A DNA stretch of 64,000 nt, from positions 186,001 to 250,000 of the forward strand of contig NZ_JAINVH010000003.1 of NCBI RefSeq assembly GCF_020400825.1, read 5' to 3'. Positions 43,649 to 53,760 of the stretch are shown here, piece after piece. The stretch comes from Streptomyces sp. HPF1205 (GTDB lineage: Bacteria > Actinomycetota > Actinomycetes > Streptomycetales > Streptomycetaceae). The translations under genes were made by a program, and so were the position numbers. Below the pieces are notes generated by a model. The model did not search any database. It was not told where the DNA came from and saw nothing but the letters and a program-made list of their open reading frames with translations. Each line of letters starts with the position of its first letter. The stretch's first letter is position 1.

Positions 43649-44285
43649 GCCAAGCGCAAGATGCCGTGGTGGCTGTCGGGCATCTCGCACCACATGTCGG
43701 GCTGCAGCGCGGTGATGTTCACCGGCTACGCGGGCATCGCCTACACCTTTGGCGTCACCTCGTACGTCACCTGGTCGTTGCCCATCGCGATCGGCGTCGC
43801 CATAGGCGCGAGGCTGTTCGCGCCCCGGCTGAACAGGACGCGGTCCCGGCTGTGCGTGGCCTCACCGCTGGAATACCTCAAAGCCCGCCACAACCTCACC
43901 GCCCAGCAGGCCCTCGCGTGATCCGGGGTACTGCTGAAAGTCGTGGACATCGGCGCGAAATGGGCGGCCATCGCCGCCTTGCTGTCGGTGTTCACCGGGG
44001 CGACCCTCACCCAGGGCATCCTGATCACCGGCGGAATCACGGCGGTGTACTGCACGGTCGGCGGCCTGTGGGCGGACTCGCCGACCGAACTGGGGCATCG
44101 GCCTGGTGGTGGTCGGCTTCTTCTCGCACACCATGGCCCTGTGCTCCTCGGACGCCGACGCCATCACCGCCGTCGTCACGCGGGACATCGCGCCCGCGTT
44201 CTCGCGGACCGCCCGTGCGTGGAGCGCCCGCGTCGGCCTGGTCGCGGCCCGTGTCACCGCACTCGCCTTCCTCGGCCTGTCCCCT
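43649..44285 (+). pseudogene. Decayed sodium:solute symporter (SSS family) gene
   Basis: The first 86 codons read as MPWWLSGISHHMSGCSAVMFTGYAGIAYTFGVTSYVTWSLPIAIGVAIGARLF, an SSS transporter core segment. A TGA at 43919 interrupts the conserved sequence (TGG to TGA), and the same frame continues with VVDIGAKWAAIAALLSVFTGATLTQGILITGGITAVYC. Homology then jumps to another frame near 44100 (VVGFFSHTMALCSSDADAITAVVTRDIAPAFSR), with the intervening helices deleted. N- and C-terminal parts are missing. It cannot make a transporter. Confidence 0.88.
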
Positions 44286-44383
44286 GCAACGGGGCTGCGG
44301 GGGCCGTACAGGCCGTGTCGGGCCGGTACGGGGTCTTTCCGGCGCCGGTACGGGTCCGGGCACGGCGGTGGGTCGTTCGCGGC

Positions 44384-45487
44384 TCACGCGGCCGGATAGC
44401 GCTCCAGCCAGGCCGGGCTGGCCCCGGAGGGCCCGTGCAGGGCGGGCGCCTGGGTCATCTCCATGGCGAAGTCGTCGGCGAGCTGGAGGATCGTGCTGCG
44501 GCCCTCCAGTTCGGCGATCCAGGCGGGCGGCAGGGCGGTCTCGCCGTGCTGCACACCGAGCAGGTTGCCGCAGACGGAGCCGGTGGAGTCGCTGTCACCC
44601 GAGTGGTTGACGGCGAGCAGCAGCCCGTGGCGCACGTCCTCGGCCACCAGGGCGCAGTACACGCCGATGGCCAGCGCCTCCTCGGCCGTCCAGCCCTGGC
44701 CGAGCGCCTCGACGCGCTGCGGTGACGGCATCCCTTGGCGTACGGCGCCCAGCGCGCTCTGCAGCGCGTCGGTCGTCTCCTGGTGGCCGGGACGGGCGCC
44801 CAGCAGCGCCAGGGCGTGCTGCACCGAGCCGTCCAGCGCCTCGCCCCGGGCCAGGCCGTGCACGATCACGGCGAAGGCGCCTGCCGCGAGCTGGCCCGTA
44901 GGGTGTCCGTGGGTCTGCGCGGCGCACTCGACGGCGAGCTGGAAGACCAGGTGGGGCTCCCAGCCGACCAGCAGCCCGAAGGGGGCCGAGCGCATCACCG
45001 TGCCGCACCCTTTGGAGCCGGGGTTCTTCGGCTCGTCCAAAGTGCCCATGCGGTCGTCGGCGAGGCCGCTGAGGCAGGCGCCGCCCGGGGCGCGCCGCGC
45101 GTAGAGCCACTCCTCGCGGGAGAGCCAGCCGGCGTCCTTGCGGCGCTCGTCGGGCCCCCACTCGGTCTGGGTGGCCGCCCAGCGCCGGTAGGCGCGGTGG
45201 ATGTCGGTCGGCGGGTGCCAGGCGCCGGTGTCCCGCCGGACCTGGGCCCGTATCAGCCCCTCCATCGTGAACAGGGTCATCTGCGTGTCGTCGGTGACCG
45301 CGCCGCGTCTGCCGTACGCCGGTACGTAGTCGGTCACGCCCTCGGGGCCGTGATCCCGCTGGATCGCCTCCAGCGACTCGAACTCCACCCCGGCGCCCAG
45401 TGCGTCCCCGATCGCGCCGCCGAGCAGACAGCCGCGTACGCGGCTGCGGAAATCCTGCTGCTGCGCGCGTCCCCAGACTGCGGTCAA
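44384..45487 (-). CDS. ADP-ribosylglycohydrolase family protein
   Basis: The 367-residue protein is a DraG-type hydrolase. RVRGCLLGGAIGDALGAGVEF, VTDDTQMTLF (metal-binding acidic pair), CGTVMRSAPFGLLV and NHSGDSDSTGSVCGNLLG (second metal motif) are intact. It removes ADP-ribose from a protein, nucleic acid or small molecule; the target is not known. The TTG start follows GAAGGGGA. It is convergent with the symporter pseudogene. Confidence 0.9.
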   Translation of the reverse strand: MTAVWGRAQQQDFRSRVRGCLLGGAIGDALGAGVEFESLEAIQRDHGPEGVTDYVPAYGRRGAVTDDTQMTLFTMEGLIRAQVRRDTGAWHPPTDIHRAYRRWAATQTEWGPDERRKDAGWLSREEWLYARRAPGGACLSGLADDRMGTLDEPKNPGSKGCGTVMRSAPFGLLVGWEPHLVFQLAVECAAQTHGHPTGQLAAGAFAVIVHGLARGEALDGSVQHALALLGARPGHQETTDALQSALGAVRQGMPSPQRVEALGQGWTAEEALAIGVYCALVAEDVRHGLLLAVNHSGDSDSTGSVCGNLLGVQHGETALPPAWIAELEGRSTILQLADDFAMEMTQAPALHGPSGASPAWLERYPAA

Positions 45488-45594
45488 TGCGGTCCCCTTC
45501 GATCAGCCCCCGATCTGAACCCGTACTGCGCCTGCACGATATCCGACGTCAGCGGGGAGGGAAGGGGGGCCGCGGATAGGCGGGACTTGTCCGC

Positions 45595-45627
45595 GAATCC
45601 CCGCCATCGGGGGGATGGCGGGGATTC
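45595..45627. terminator. Hairpin terminator
   Basis: GAATCCCCGCCA pairs perfectly with TGGCGGGGATTC around a 9-nt loop. It is 140 bp past the stop of the 45768-47204 gene and insulates the ADP-ribosylglycohydrolase gene. Confidence 0.75.
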
Positions 45628-45767
45628 TCCCCGGCGTAAGAGGGGCGCGTATTCGGCGCTTTCCGGGGCGCGCTCACCGGGAATTACCCGGCGCGCTATT
45701 GCGGTGCCGCCGTGCGGAAGTCCTGTGGAGTTCCTGTGCAGATTTCCGCAACGTGCCCGGACGCCGG

Positions 45768-47204
45768 TCAGCGGGGCGCGAATACCCCGATCGCGTTGGC
45801 CACGGGGCGCTCGGCGCCGCCCGAAGGATGGTTGCGGACGGTCACGGAGGTGGCGCCGGGGTCGCGGGCCACCAGAGTGGTGGAGCCGCCGCCGTCCAGG
45901 TTGAGGGCGTCGTCCGCGCCCATCCTGTGCAGGACGGCGGCGAGTTCCGCGATGGTCAGGCCCGTGCCGGACTCGGTGGAGCCGTCCAGGGCGAGCAGGT
46001 AGAGGGTGTGGCCGTCGTCGCCGAATCCGGCCGCGGTCCTTGTCGCCGCCGTCTTGGTGTCCAGGCCTGGCAGCGGGGCGCCGTCGCGCAGCACCGGGAA
46101 GCCGCCGACCGCGAAGACGTAGGGGACTGCGGTCGCGGTCGGCGCCAAGTCCTCGTCGACGCCGACCGGGTCGCCGACCCGCAGGGTACGCAGCGTGTCG
46201 GCGCCCGCGTCCCGGCCGAGCAGCACGGTGGTGCCGCGCGGGATCGCCCCCGCGCCGGGGGTCGCTGCGGTGGCGGCCACCCGCCCTTGCCGCACCACGA
46301 CCTCGTAGGTGTCCGTACTGCAGCCCGCGGCGCGCGAGGTGTCGCTGCCGCACACGGCCCGCTGCCGGGAGACGGCCCCCCAGTCGGCGGTGTACGCGCC
46401 GATGCCGCCGACGGGGAGGGCGTACTGGTTGAAGCCGCCCAGCGCATAGGTGCCGCGCGGGGTGCGCACCTGGCCCTTCAGCTTCAGCCGGTCCAGGCGC
46501 ATCCGACGGTCGACGCCCATGCCGAGGACGTCCTCGGTGGTCTCGCCGGGCGGCATGGCGGGCCCGAACCGCTGGGCGTTCGGGACGGCGGCCTTCAGGG
46601 CGCGGCCGGAGGCGATCTCCGGGCCGTCCGAGGAGCCGGTCGGCGCGACGCCGGGGTGCTGGCTCTCGGTGATGTCGAAGAAGTCCCCGTTGACCGCGCC
46701 CACCGCTCCCTTTGCGCCGGCCATCCCAGAGACCGCCTCACGGGCGCCCACCGCGCCCGGGGTCAGCAGGTCGACCCGCACCTGGGGGTCGGTGAGGTCG
46801 GCGACCAGCACGTGCCCGTGCACGGTCCCCTGGGATCCCGTCACGGTGAACTGGCGGTAGTCCACGCCGTGCGCGAGACGCTCGGTGCGGTCGTACGGGA
46901 ACGGGCTGTCGGCGCTCGCGGTGGTCGCCGCCGCCACTCCCCCGGCGGCCAGGGAGAGGACGGCCGCGGTGACCACCGCCGGCCGTGCCCGGTGACGGCC
47001 TCTGCCGCGGGACCGCCCGCCGTCAGCCGGCCGGGCCGCGGGCCGCACCGGGGGCCGCGGGGCTTGCGCCGGGCCGCGCGTGCCGCTCGCCGAGCCGGGG
47101 CCGCACGCCGAGCCGGGGCCGCACGCCGAGGACGCCGAAACCAATGAGGCGGGCGGACCCGCCGTTCCGCCCTCGGTCCGCCCGCTTCCGCCGCCGATCG
47201 CCAT
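45768..47204 (-). CDS. Secreted phosphodiester glycosidase family protein (NAGPA-like)
   Basis: The 478-residue protein has a long basic head, a hydrophobic signal segment (AVVTAAVLSLAAGGVAAATTASA, about residues 76-98) and then the NAGPA domain found in the uncovering enzyme: AVNGDFFDI, DGHTLYLLALDGSTESGTGLTIAELAAVL and ADDALNLDGGGSTTLV. Such proteins cleave sugar phosphodiesters outside the cell; the substrate here is not known. The N-terminus contains a tandem ACGPGS repeat from an 18-bp DNA duplication at about 47093-47130. Confidence 0.86.
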   Translation of the reverse strand: MAIGGGSGRTEGGTAGPPASLVSASSACGPGSACGPGSASGTRGPAQAPRPPVRPAARPADGGRSRGRGRHRARPAVVTAAVLSLAAGGVAAATTASADSPFPYDRTERLAHGVDYRQFTVTGSQGTVHGHVLVADLTDPQVRVDLLTPGAVGAREAVSGMAGAKGAVGAVNGDFFDITESQHPGVAPTGSSDGPEIASGRALKAAVPNAQRFGPAMPPGETTEDVLGMGVDRRMRLDRLKLKGQVRTPRGTYALGGFNQYALPVGGIGAYTADWGAVSRQRAVCGSDTSRAAGCSTDTYEVVVRQGRVAATAATPGAGAIPRGTTVLLGRDAGADTLRTLRVGDPVGVDEDLAPTATAVPYVFAVGGFPVLRDGAPLPGLDTKTAATRTAAGFGDDGHTLYLLALDGSTESGTGLTIAELAAVLHRMGADDALNLDGGGSTTLVARDPGATSVTVRNHPSGGAERPVANAIGVFAPR

Positions 47205-47360
47205 GTGTCCCCCAATGGGCGCGCCATGTCACCTCTGCCGTCCAGGACTTCATCACGTCCGGCCGGGCGCGGCCAAGGAACGCGGGCGTACGGCCTTGTG
47301 ACGGTCCGCCGAATTCACCGGGTCGGCGGCGCGTGCCAATGGTCGGACCTGTGCGGGCCG

Positions 47361-49946
47361 TCAGTCTTCGAGCACGGGGAGGAGTTCGGGCAGATGGCCG
47401 TCGGAGGCGAGCGCGGCGGCGACGCGCTCGGCCGGCACCTCGCCGTAAAGGGTGGTGCGCGGACGTGCGGGCCGCCCGGCGGCCTCGGCTATCGCCACCA
47501 GGTCGCGAACGGAGCGGTAGGAGCCGTAACCGGAACCCGCCATCCGGGAGATGGTCTCCTCCATCAGGGTGCCGCCCAGGTCGTTGGCGCCCGAGCGCAG
47601 CATCTCGGCGGCGCCTTCGGTGCCGAGCTTGACCCAGCTCGTCTGGATGTTGGTGATGTGCGGGTGGAGCAGGAGGCGGGCCGCCGCGGTCACGGCGCGG
47701 TTGTCGCGGGCGGTGGGGCCGGGGCGGGCGATGCCGGCCAGGTAGACGGGCGCGTTGGTGTGGATGAACGGCAGGGTGACGAATTCGGTGAAGCCGCCGG
47801 TCTCCTGCTGGATGCGGGCCAGCAGCCGCAGGTGCCCGAGCCAGTGGTGGGGCTGGTCCACGTGCCCGTACATCATGGTCGACGAGGAGCGGATGCCCAG
47901 TTCGTGGGCGGTGGTGACCACCTCCACCCAAGTGGCGGTCGGCAGTTTGCCCTTGGTGAGGACCCAGCGCACCTCGTCGTCGAGGATCTCGGCCGCGGTG
48001 CCGGGGATGGAGTCCAGACCCGCCTCCTTGGCGGCGGCCAGCCAGTCGCGGACGGACATGCCGGTACGGGTGGCGCCGTTGACGACCTCCATCGGCGAGA
48101 AGGCGTGCACGTGCATGCCCGGGACGCGCTGCTTGACCGCCCGGGCGATGTCGAAGTAGGCGGTGCCCGGCAGGTCGGGGTGGATGCCGCCCTGCATGCA
48201 CACCTCGGTCGCGCCGACCTGCCACGCCTGTTCGGCGCGGTCGGCGACCTGGTCGAGGGAGAGGGTGTACGCGTCGGCGTCCGTGCGGCGCTGGGCGAAG
48301 GCGCAGAAACGGCAGCCCGTGTAGCAGACGTTGGTGAAGTTGATGTTGCGGGTGACGACATAGGTGACGTCGTCGCCCACGGTCGCCGCGCGCAGGTCGT
48401 CGGCGATGCGGCACAAGGCGTCGAGGGCGGGCCCGTCGGCGTGCAGGAGGGCGAGCGCCTGGGCGTCCGTGAGGCGGGTGGGATCGTCGGCGGCGGTGGA
48501 CAGCGCCTCCTTGACGTCGGCGTCCACCCGGTCGGGCACCAGTCCGGGCGCGGCCTGCTCGCGCAGCTCCGCCCAGTCGCCGTACACCTCGTCGAAGTCC
48601 TGGCGGCGGTCGCCGGTGCGGCCTTCGGTGTCGATGGTGCGGTGCAGGTCGGTACGGCCGGTGCCGCCGCCGGCCGCCGGGAAGGCGTCCTCGGGCTCCT
48701 GCCAGGGCAGGCCCCGCGGAACGACGCCTTCGCGGGCCAGTCCGGTGACGGGGTCGGCGAGGGCGCTCACGTGCGGCAGCAGCCGCGGGTCGAGCCAGGG
48801 TTCGCCGCGCTGCACGAACTCCGGGTAGATGGTGAGCCGTTCCTTCAGGGTGAAGCCGGCCCGGGCGGTCCGCGCGGCCAGGTCGTCGATCTGCGGCCAG
48901 GGGCGCTCGGGGTTGACGTGGTCCGGGGTGAGCGGGGAGACCCCGCCCCAGTCGTCGATGCCCGCTTCGATGAAGCGCTCGTACTCGCCGTCGACCAGGT
49001 TCGGCGGCGCCTGGATGCGGGCGGCGGGACCGAGCACCACCCTGGCGACGGCGATGGCGGCGGCCAGCTCCTCCAGTTCGGCGTCGGGCATGCCGCGCAT
49101 GGCGGTGTCCGGCTTGGCCCGGAAGTTCTGCACGATGACTTCCTGGACGCCGTGGTAGCGGCGGGCGGCGCGGCGGATGGCGAACAGCGACTCGGCGCGC
49201 TCCTCGTAGGTCTCGCCGATGCCGATGAGGACGCCGGTGGTGAACGGCACGTTGGAGCGGCCGGCGTCCTCCAGGACGCGCAGCCTTACGGCGGGCTCCT
49301 TGTCGGGCGAGCCGTAGTGCGGCATCCCGGGCTGCGACCACAGGCGGGTGGCGGTGGTCTCCAGCATCATGCCCATGGAGGGCGCCACCGGCTTCAGCCG
49401 CTGCAGGTCGGTCCAGGACAGCACCCCTGGGTTGAGGTGCGGCAGCAGGCCGGTCTCCTCAAGGACGCGGATCGCCATGGCCCGCACATAGGCGAGCGTG
49501 TCGTCGTAGCCATGGGCGTCGAGCCACTCACGGGCCTCGGGCCAGCGGTCCTCGGGCCGGTCGCCGAGGGTGAAGAGCGCTTCCTTGCAGCCCATGGCGG
49601 CGCCGCGGCGGGCGATGTCCAGCACTTCGTCCGGCGACAGGTACAGGCCGTGCCCCTCGCGGCGCAGCTTGCCGGGCACGGTGACGAAGGTGCAGTAGTG
49701 GCACTTGTCCCGGCACAGCCGGGTGAGCGGCACGAAGACCTTGCGGGAGTACGTGATCACGCCCGGGCGGCGGGCGGCCTCCAGCCCGGCGTCCCGCACC
49801 CTCGCGGCGATGGCGGCCAGGCGGCTCAGGTCGCCGCCGCGCGCCTGGAGCAGCACCGCTGCCTCCGCGGTGTCGAGGGCGACGCCTGCCTCGGCGCGGT
49901 GCAGGGCGCGGCGCATGGCGTTGGCGGCGGGCGGCGGCGAGGTCAT
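47361..49946 (-). CDS. fbiC: FO synthase, fused CofG/CofH radical SAM enzyme
   Basis: The 861-residue protein makes the deazaflavin FO, the chromophore of coenzyme F420, from a ribityl uracil and tyrosine. It has two radical SAM halves, each with a CX3CX2C cluster motif: CRDKCHYC in the N-terminal CofG part and CYTGCRFC in the C-terminal CofH part, joined by a linker near residue 440. The ATG at 49946 gives the standard length (M. tuberculosis FbiC is of similar size). An F420-type oxidoreductase gene lies 133 bp upstream on the same strand and may be co-transcribed. Confidence 0.95.
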   Translation of the reverse strand: MTSPPPAANAMRRALHRAEAGVALDTAEAAVLLQARGGDLSRLAAIAARVRDAGLEAARRPGVITYSRKVFVPLTRLCRDKCHYCTFVTVPGKLRREGHGLYLSPDEVLDIARRGAAMGCKEALFTLGDRPEDRWPEAREWLDAHGYDDTLAYVRAMAIRVLEETGLLPHLNPGVLSWTDLQRLKPVAPSMGMMLETTATRLWSQPGMPHYGSPDKEPAVRLRVLEDAGRSNVPFTTGVLIGIGETYEERAESLFAIRRAARRYHGVQEVIVQNFRAKPDTAMRGMPDAELEELAAAIAVARVVLGPAARIQAPPNLVDGEYERFIEAGIDDWGGVSPLTPDHVNPERPWPQIDDLAARTARAGFTLKERLTIYPEFVQRGEPWLDPRLLPHVSALADPVTGLAREGVVPRGLPWQEPEDAFPAAGGGTGRTDLHRTIDTEGRTGDRRQDFDEVYGDWAELREQAAPGLVPDRVDADVKEALSTAADDPTRLTDAQALALLHADGPALDALCRIADDLRAATVGDDVTYVVTRNINFTNVCYTGCRFCAFAQRRTDADAYTLSLDQVADRAEQAWQVGATEVCMQGGIHPDLPGTAYFDIARAVKQRVPGMHVHAFSPMEVVNGATRTGMSVRDWLAAAKEAGLDSIPGTAAEILDDEVRWVLTKGKLPTATWVEVVTTAHELGIRSSSTMMYGHVDQPHHWLGHLRLLARIQQETGGFTEFVTLPFIHTNAPVYLAGIARPGPTARDNRAVTAAARLLLHPHITNIQTSWVKLGTEGAAEMLRSGANDLGGTLMEETISRMAGSGYGSYRSVRDLVAIAEAAGRPARPRTTLYGEVPAERVAAALASDGHLPELLPVLED

Positions 49947-50079
49947 TCCCCGAGCATAGGTTGCCCCGCCGACAGTCCGTGGGCGGTACGGGGTTGTGGG
50001 CCCGCGGGGCGCTGTCGGCAATCTCACGCGTCCACGTGGCCGGCCGGGGAATAGACGGGGCGACAAGCGGGCGATCGCC

Positions 50080-50907
50080 TCACAGGTACCGCGCGTAGTC
50101 GTCGAGGACGCGCAGCACCTCCGGGGCGGGCCCGGCGGGCAGTTGGAGGAGGGCTTCCTCGACGCCGAGGTCGCGGAGGCGGGCCAGCTTTTCCGGGGTC
50201 GGGCGTACAGCGGTCGGCACCACCAGCGGTCCGTCCGGGCCGCGGCCGGCGTCCCGCCACGCCTCCCGCAGCCTGGGCAGCGACTCGGCCAGGCCGCTGC
50301 CTCCGATGGGCATCCAGCCGTCGCCGTAATCCGTAACATGGGCGAACGTCCGGGCGCCCGCGCCGCCTCCGACCAGGGTGCGCACCGTGCCGCCGGCCGG
50401 CTTGGGCCACGCGTGGCTGGCCTGCACCGAGGCGAGATCACCCGTATAGGCGGCTGGTTCGGACGACCACAGGGCGCGCATCACATGCATGTGGTCGCGC
50501 ACCAGATCGCGTCTGCGGGCCCAGACGACTCCATGGTCCGCCGCCTCCTCCACGTTCCAGCCGAAGCCGACGCCCAGGGTGAAGCGCCCGCCGGACATGT
50601 GGTCCAAGGTGGCGATCTGCTTGGCCAGCACGATCGGGTCGTGCTGGGCCACCAAGGTGATCGCGGTGCCCAGTTCCAGCGTCCTGGTGACGGCCGCGGC
50701 CGCCGCAAGGGCGGCGAACGCGTCCAGGGTGCGGCCGTACTCCTCGGGCAGCGGCTCGCCCGCCGGATAAGGCGTCGCCCTGGAGACGGGGATGTGGGTG
50801 TGCTCAGGCAGGTACAGGCCGGCGAAGCCGCGCTGCTCCAACTCCTGCGCGACATGTACCGGTGTGATCGTCTGATCTGTCAGGAAGATGGTGGCTGCCA
50901 GGCGCAA
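50080..50907 (-). CDS. LLM-class F420-dependent oxidoreductase
   Basis: The 275-residue protein is a luciferase-like TIM-barrel oxidoreductase in the F420-using branch: [69 protein letters not shown], and a C-terminal [10 protein letters not shown]. The TTG start is supported by GGAGGAG 9 bases upstream. It sits next to fbiC, which makes the F420 precursor, so the cofactor link is plausible. Its substrate is not known. Confidence 0.87.
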   Translation of the reverse strand: MRLAATIFLTDQTITPVHVAQELEQRGFAGLYLPEHTHIPVSRATPYPAGEPLPEEYGRTLDAFAALAAAAAVTRTLELGTAITLVAQHDPIVLAKQIATLDHMSGGRFTLGVGFGWNVEEAADHGVVWARRRDLVRDHMHVMRALWSSEPAAYTGDLASVQASHAWPKPAGGTVRTLVGGGAGARTFAHVTDYGDGWMPIGGSGLAESLPRLREAWRDAGRGPDGPLVVPTAVRPTPEKLARLRDLGVEEALLQLPAGPAPEVLRVLDDYARYL

Positions 50908-51129
50908 TTGCGGTCACTCCTCCGGGTGAGGGGCTGAGGGTCCGGCCGGGGGTGGTGGGCGGTGGACGTCGAAGGCAAGGGCGGGTGGGGGCGGAGGTAA
51001 GGGCGAGTGGGTGCCGTAGCGGATGGTACGGGTGGAACGGAGGGGACATCGGGTACTGGCCCACTTCCCGCAGCCTGCCGCACAGGGTGGCGCCACGCTC
51101 CCGTCACCCGCCGGGGTGACGGTGGCGGA

Positions 51130-52698
51130 ATGGACCGACGCGACGTACTCAAGCTCTCCGCTCTCGCCGGCGCCGCCGGCGTCCTCACCCTGGCTCCCGT
51201 GGACTTCGCGGCGGCAGCCGGCCCCGGCTCCCCGTCCAGCGGCGACCGCACGCCGACCGCCGGCGGCGGCGACCTCACCCGTACCGTCACCGGTCATCTG
51301 CCCACCGGGACGGCGGACTTCGTGTACCTGCCGGTCGAGGTGCCGCCCGGGGTACGGCAGATCGCGGTGTCGTACACCTACGACCGGCCGGGCGTGCCGG
51401 CCGGGACGGTCGGGAACGCCTGCGACATCGGCGTCTTCGACCAGCGCGGGATCGAACTGGGCGGCCGGGGCTTCCGCGGCTGGTCGGGCGGGGCGCGCAC
51501 CGAGTTCGCGATCAGCGGCGACCAGGCAACGCCCGGCTATCTCGCGGGACCGGTGGAGCCCGGCACCTGGCACGTCGTCCTCGGCCCGTACACCGTGGCC
51601 CCACAGGGGCTGGACTACTCGGTGACCGTCACCCTCACCCTCGGCCAGGCGGCGAAGCCGGTCGCGCCGGCGTACCCGCCGGACCACGCGCCGGGGCGCG
51701 GCCGCGCCTGGTACCGCGGCGACTGCCATCTGCACTCCGTCCACTCCGACGGCAAGCGCACCCTGGAGCAGCTCGCCGCCCTCGCCCGTGCCGCGAGGCT
51801 GGACTTCATCAATTCGAGCGACCACAACACCAATGGCGCGCACGCCTACCTGGGCCCGTACGCCGGCAGGGGCACGTCCCCCGGCGAAGGCGACGGGACG
51901 GACCTGCTCATCCTCACGGGTGAGGAGATCACCACCCGTAACGGTCATTTCCTGGCCATCGGTGTTGACGCCGGCGAGTGGATCGACTGGCGCTACCGGG
52001 CGCGCGACGACGCCTTCGACCGGTTCGCCCGGCAGATCCGGCGCGCGGGCGGCATCGTGGTGCCCGCCCACCCGTACGGCCTCAGCCTGGCCGGCCAGTG
52101 GAAGTTCGGCTACGACAACGTCGACGCGATCGAGGTCTGGAACGGCCCGTGGACGCCTGACGACGAGGCGACCCTGCAGACCTGGGACAACCTCCTCACC
52201 GGCGCCGCGCGCCGCGGCGACGGCCGCTGGATCCCCGCGATGGGCAACTCCGACGCCCACCGCGACCCCGACGTCGTCGGCCTGCCGCAGACGGTGGTGC
52301 TCGCCGACGGCCTGGACCGCCGATCGCTGCTGGCGGGCATCCGGGCCGGCCGCTCCTGGATCGCGGAGTCCGCGGACGTGCAACTGTCGCTCACCGCGGC
52401 CGGGCCGCACGGCGAGCACGCGGAGATCGGCGGGCGTCTGGAGGTCGCCCCCGAGGACGAGGTGACCGTGAGTCTGCGGGTCGACGGCGTGCCCGCGGAC
52501 AGCGTGCTGCGACTGCTGACCGACGAGGGTCAGATGGTGGCCGAGCCGCTGCCCTCGTCGGGCCTCCTGGAGTGGCGGACGACCGCGTCCCTGGCGACGT
52601 ACGTACGCGCCGAGGTGCGCCACCCGGCACCGGCCGGCAGCGTCCTGCCGGGGGCGCCGGCGGCGCTCACCAACCCGATCTGGCTCGGGCGGCCGTAA
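51130..52698 (+). CDS. Tat-exported PHP-domain metallohydrolase (CehA/McbA family)
   Basis: The 522-residue protein starts MDRRDVLKLSALAGAAGVLTLAPVDFAAAAG, a twin-arginine signal peptide. A beta-rich N-terminal domain is followed by the PHP metallo-domain: GDCHLHSVHSDGKRTLEQL, INSSDHNTN, LILTGEEIT, VPAHPYG and GNSDAHRDPD give the metal-binding His/Asp set. CehA/McbA enzymes cleave esters or phosphoesters outside the cell. ATG 51130 is the only start that places the Tat motif at the N-terminus, although the frame is open upstream. Confidence 0.9.
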   Translation: MDRRDVLKLSALAGAAGVLTLAPVDFAAAAGPGSPSSGDRTPTAGGGDLTRTVTGHLPTGTADFVYLPVEVPPGVRQIAVSYTYDRPGVPAGTVGNACDIGVFDQRGIELGGRGFRGWSGGARTEFAISGDQATPGYLAGPVEPGTWHVVLGPYTVAPQGLDYSVTVTLTLGQAAKPVAPAYPPDHAPGRGRAWYRGDCHLHSVHSDGKRTLEQLAALARAARLDFINSSDHNTNGAHAYLGPYAGRGTSPGEGDGTDLLILTGEEITTRNGHFLAIGVDAGEWIDWRYRARDDAFDRFARQIRRAGGIVVPAHPYGLSLAGQWKFGYDNVDAIEVWNGPWTPDDEATLQTWDNLLTGAARRGDGRWIPAMGNSDAHRDPDVVGLPQTVVLADGLDRRSLLAGIRAGRSWIAESADVQLSLTAAGPHGEHAEIGGRLEVAPEDEVTVSLRVDGVPADSVLRLLTDEGQMVAEPLPSSGLLEWRTTASLATYVRAEVRHPAPAGSVLPGAPAALTNPIWLGRP

Positions 52699-52707
52699 CG
52701 GACGGGG

Positions 52708-52783
52708 GGCCGGCGGGTGAGCGGTCCGAGGGGCCGTTATGGGGCAAGGCCGTTCCCCACACCTCGGACGCCACCCGCCGGCC
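52708..52783. terminator. 76-nt nested bidirectional terminator
   Basis: Three nested stems: GGCCGGCGGGTG/CACCCGCCGGCC outside, GTCCGAGG/CCTCGGAC inside that, and TGGGG/CCCCA at the centre. It sits between the convergent PHP hydrolase and acyl-AMP-ligase-like genes. Confidence 0.85.
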
Positions 52784-52818
52784 GGTCTGTGGCCGTGCGC
52801 GAGGGCTCGGCTCGCGTC

Positions 52819-53760
52819 TCAGCCGCCCACCCTGACGGGGAGCAGGATCCGCCACACCGCGTCCTCGACGCCGTGCACTGCCGCGATCCACCCGACGTTC
52901 TCCTCGTCGGTGCCCAGCCGCACCGCCTGGGCGAGTTCGCCCATCACGTCGGACAGGTCGCCGTGTGCCATGGCCGCCTCCAGACGGCCCCCGGCCGCCC
53001 CGTCGTCGTGGTAGCGGTAGTAAGCGGGGGCGCCGGGCAGAACGCCGACCGGCTTCCAGTTCTGCGCCAGTCGCCAGACCGGGTCGCCCGCCACCCGTAC
53101 GCCGTCCGCTTCGAGCACCTGGGTGCGGCCGCGGTCCACGGCCAGGGGCGTCCACAGGTCCGACCCGGTGAGCACCAGGTCCGGCCGGCAGCGCCGCACC
53201 GCACGCGCCACGTTGTCGACGGCGCCGGGTGCGGGCAGCACCATGGGTATCGCGGCCATCCCGGCGTACAGGCAGCCGTACAAGGCACCGGCCAGGTCCG
53301 GCCCCTGGGGGTACACGAGCATCACGCGGCTGCCCGGCTGCAGCCGGCTGCCCAGGCACGAGGCGATCGCCCGAGCCCGGCGGTCGAGTTCGGCGTAGCT
53401 GCAGCCCGCCGTACCGGCGAACGCCGCGCTGGAGTAGGGCAGCGCGGGGACGGCGCCCGGGCGACGGCCGGCGCGGTGGCGCAGCAGAGGCCCCGGCAGC
53501 CGGACGACGTCCCCGGACCGTATTCGGGGGCCGCCATTGCCGCCGCCATTGCCGCCGCCGCGCCGACCGCCCGTCCGGCCCGCCCCCTGTTCGGGCCGGT
53601 CGTTCCCGTCGCGCGTCATCGCGGCCGTCCCGGCCGCGCTTTCGAAGAGGATCGCCGCCCCTGCGGCGGGATACCCGTCCGCGCCATAGGCGCCCTGCGG
53701 GCGGGGACGACCGTGTACGCCCCCCGAAGCGCCCCAAGGGCGCTCGCACCGTTCGCACAT
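52819..53760 (-). CDS. Truncated, degenerate acyl-AMP ligase-like protein
   Basis: The 313-residue product matches only the N-terminal subdomain of a fatty-acyl-AMP ligase: YAELDRRARAIASCLGSRLQPGSRVMLVYPQGPDLAGALYGCLYAGMAAIPMVLPAPG. Where the family P-loop (TSGSTxxPKG) should come, the sequence reads RYHDDGAAGGRLEAAMAHGDL, and the frame stops about 60 residues later. Adenylating activity is therefore impossible. ATG 53760 has a strong GGAGG site; ATG 53619 would skip a Gly-rich head with a CERC motif. It is divergent from afsR. It may be a decaying gene or a repurposed binding protein. Confidence 0.6.
   Translation of the reverse strand: MCERCERPWGASGGVHGRPRPQGAYGADGYPAAGAAILFESAAGTAAMTRDGNDRPEQGAGRTGGRRGGGNGGGNGGPRIRSGDVVRLPGPLLRHRAGRRPGAVPALPYSSAAFAGTAGCSYAELDRRARAIASCLGSRLQPGSRVMLVYPQGPDLAGALYGCLYAGMAAIPMVLPAPGAVDNVARAVRRCRPDLVLTGSDLWTPLAVDRGRTQVLEADGVRVAGDPVWRLAQNWKPVGVLPGAPAYYRYHDDGAAGGRLEAAMAHGDLSDVMGELAQAVRLGTDEENVGWIAAVHGVEDAVWRILLPVRVGG

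Noticed and set aside
47205..50054. 949-codon plus-strand open frame
   Set aside because: It lies entirely antisense to fbiC, which has two intact radical SAM motifs.
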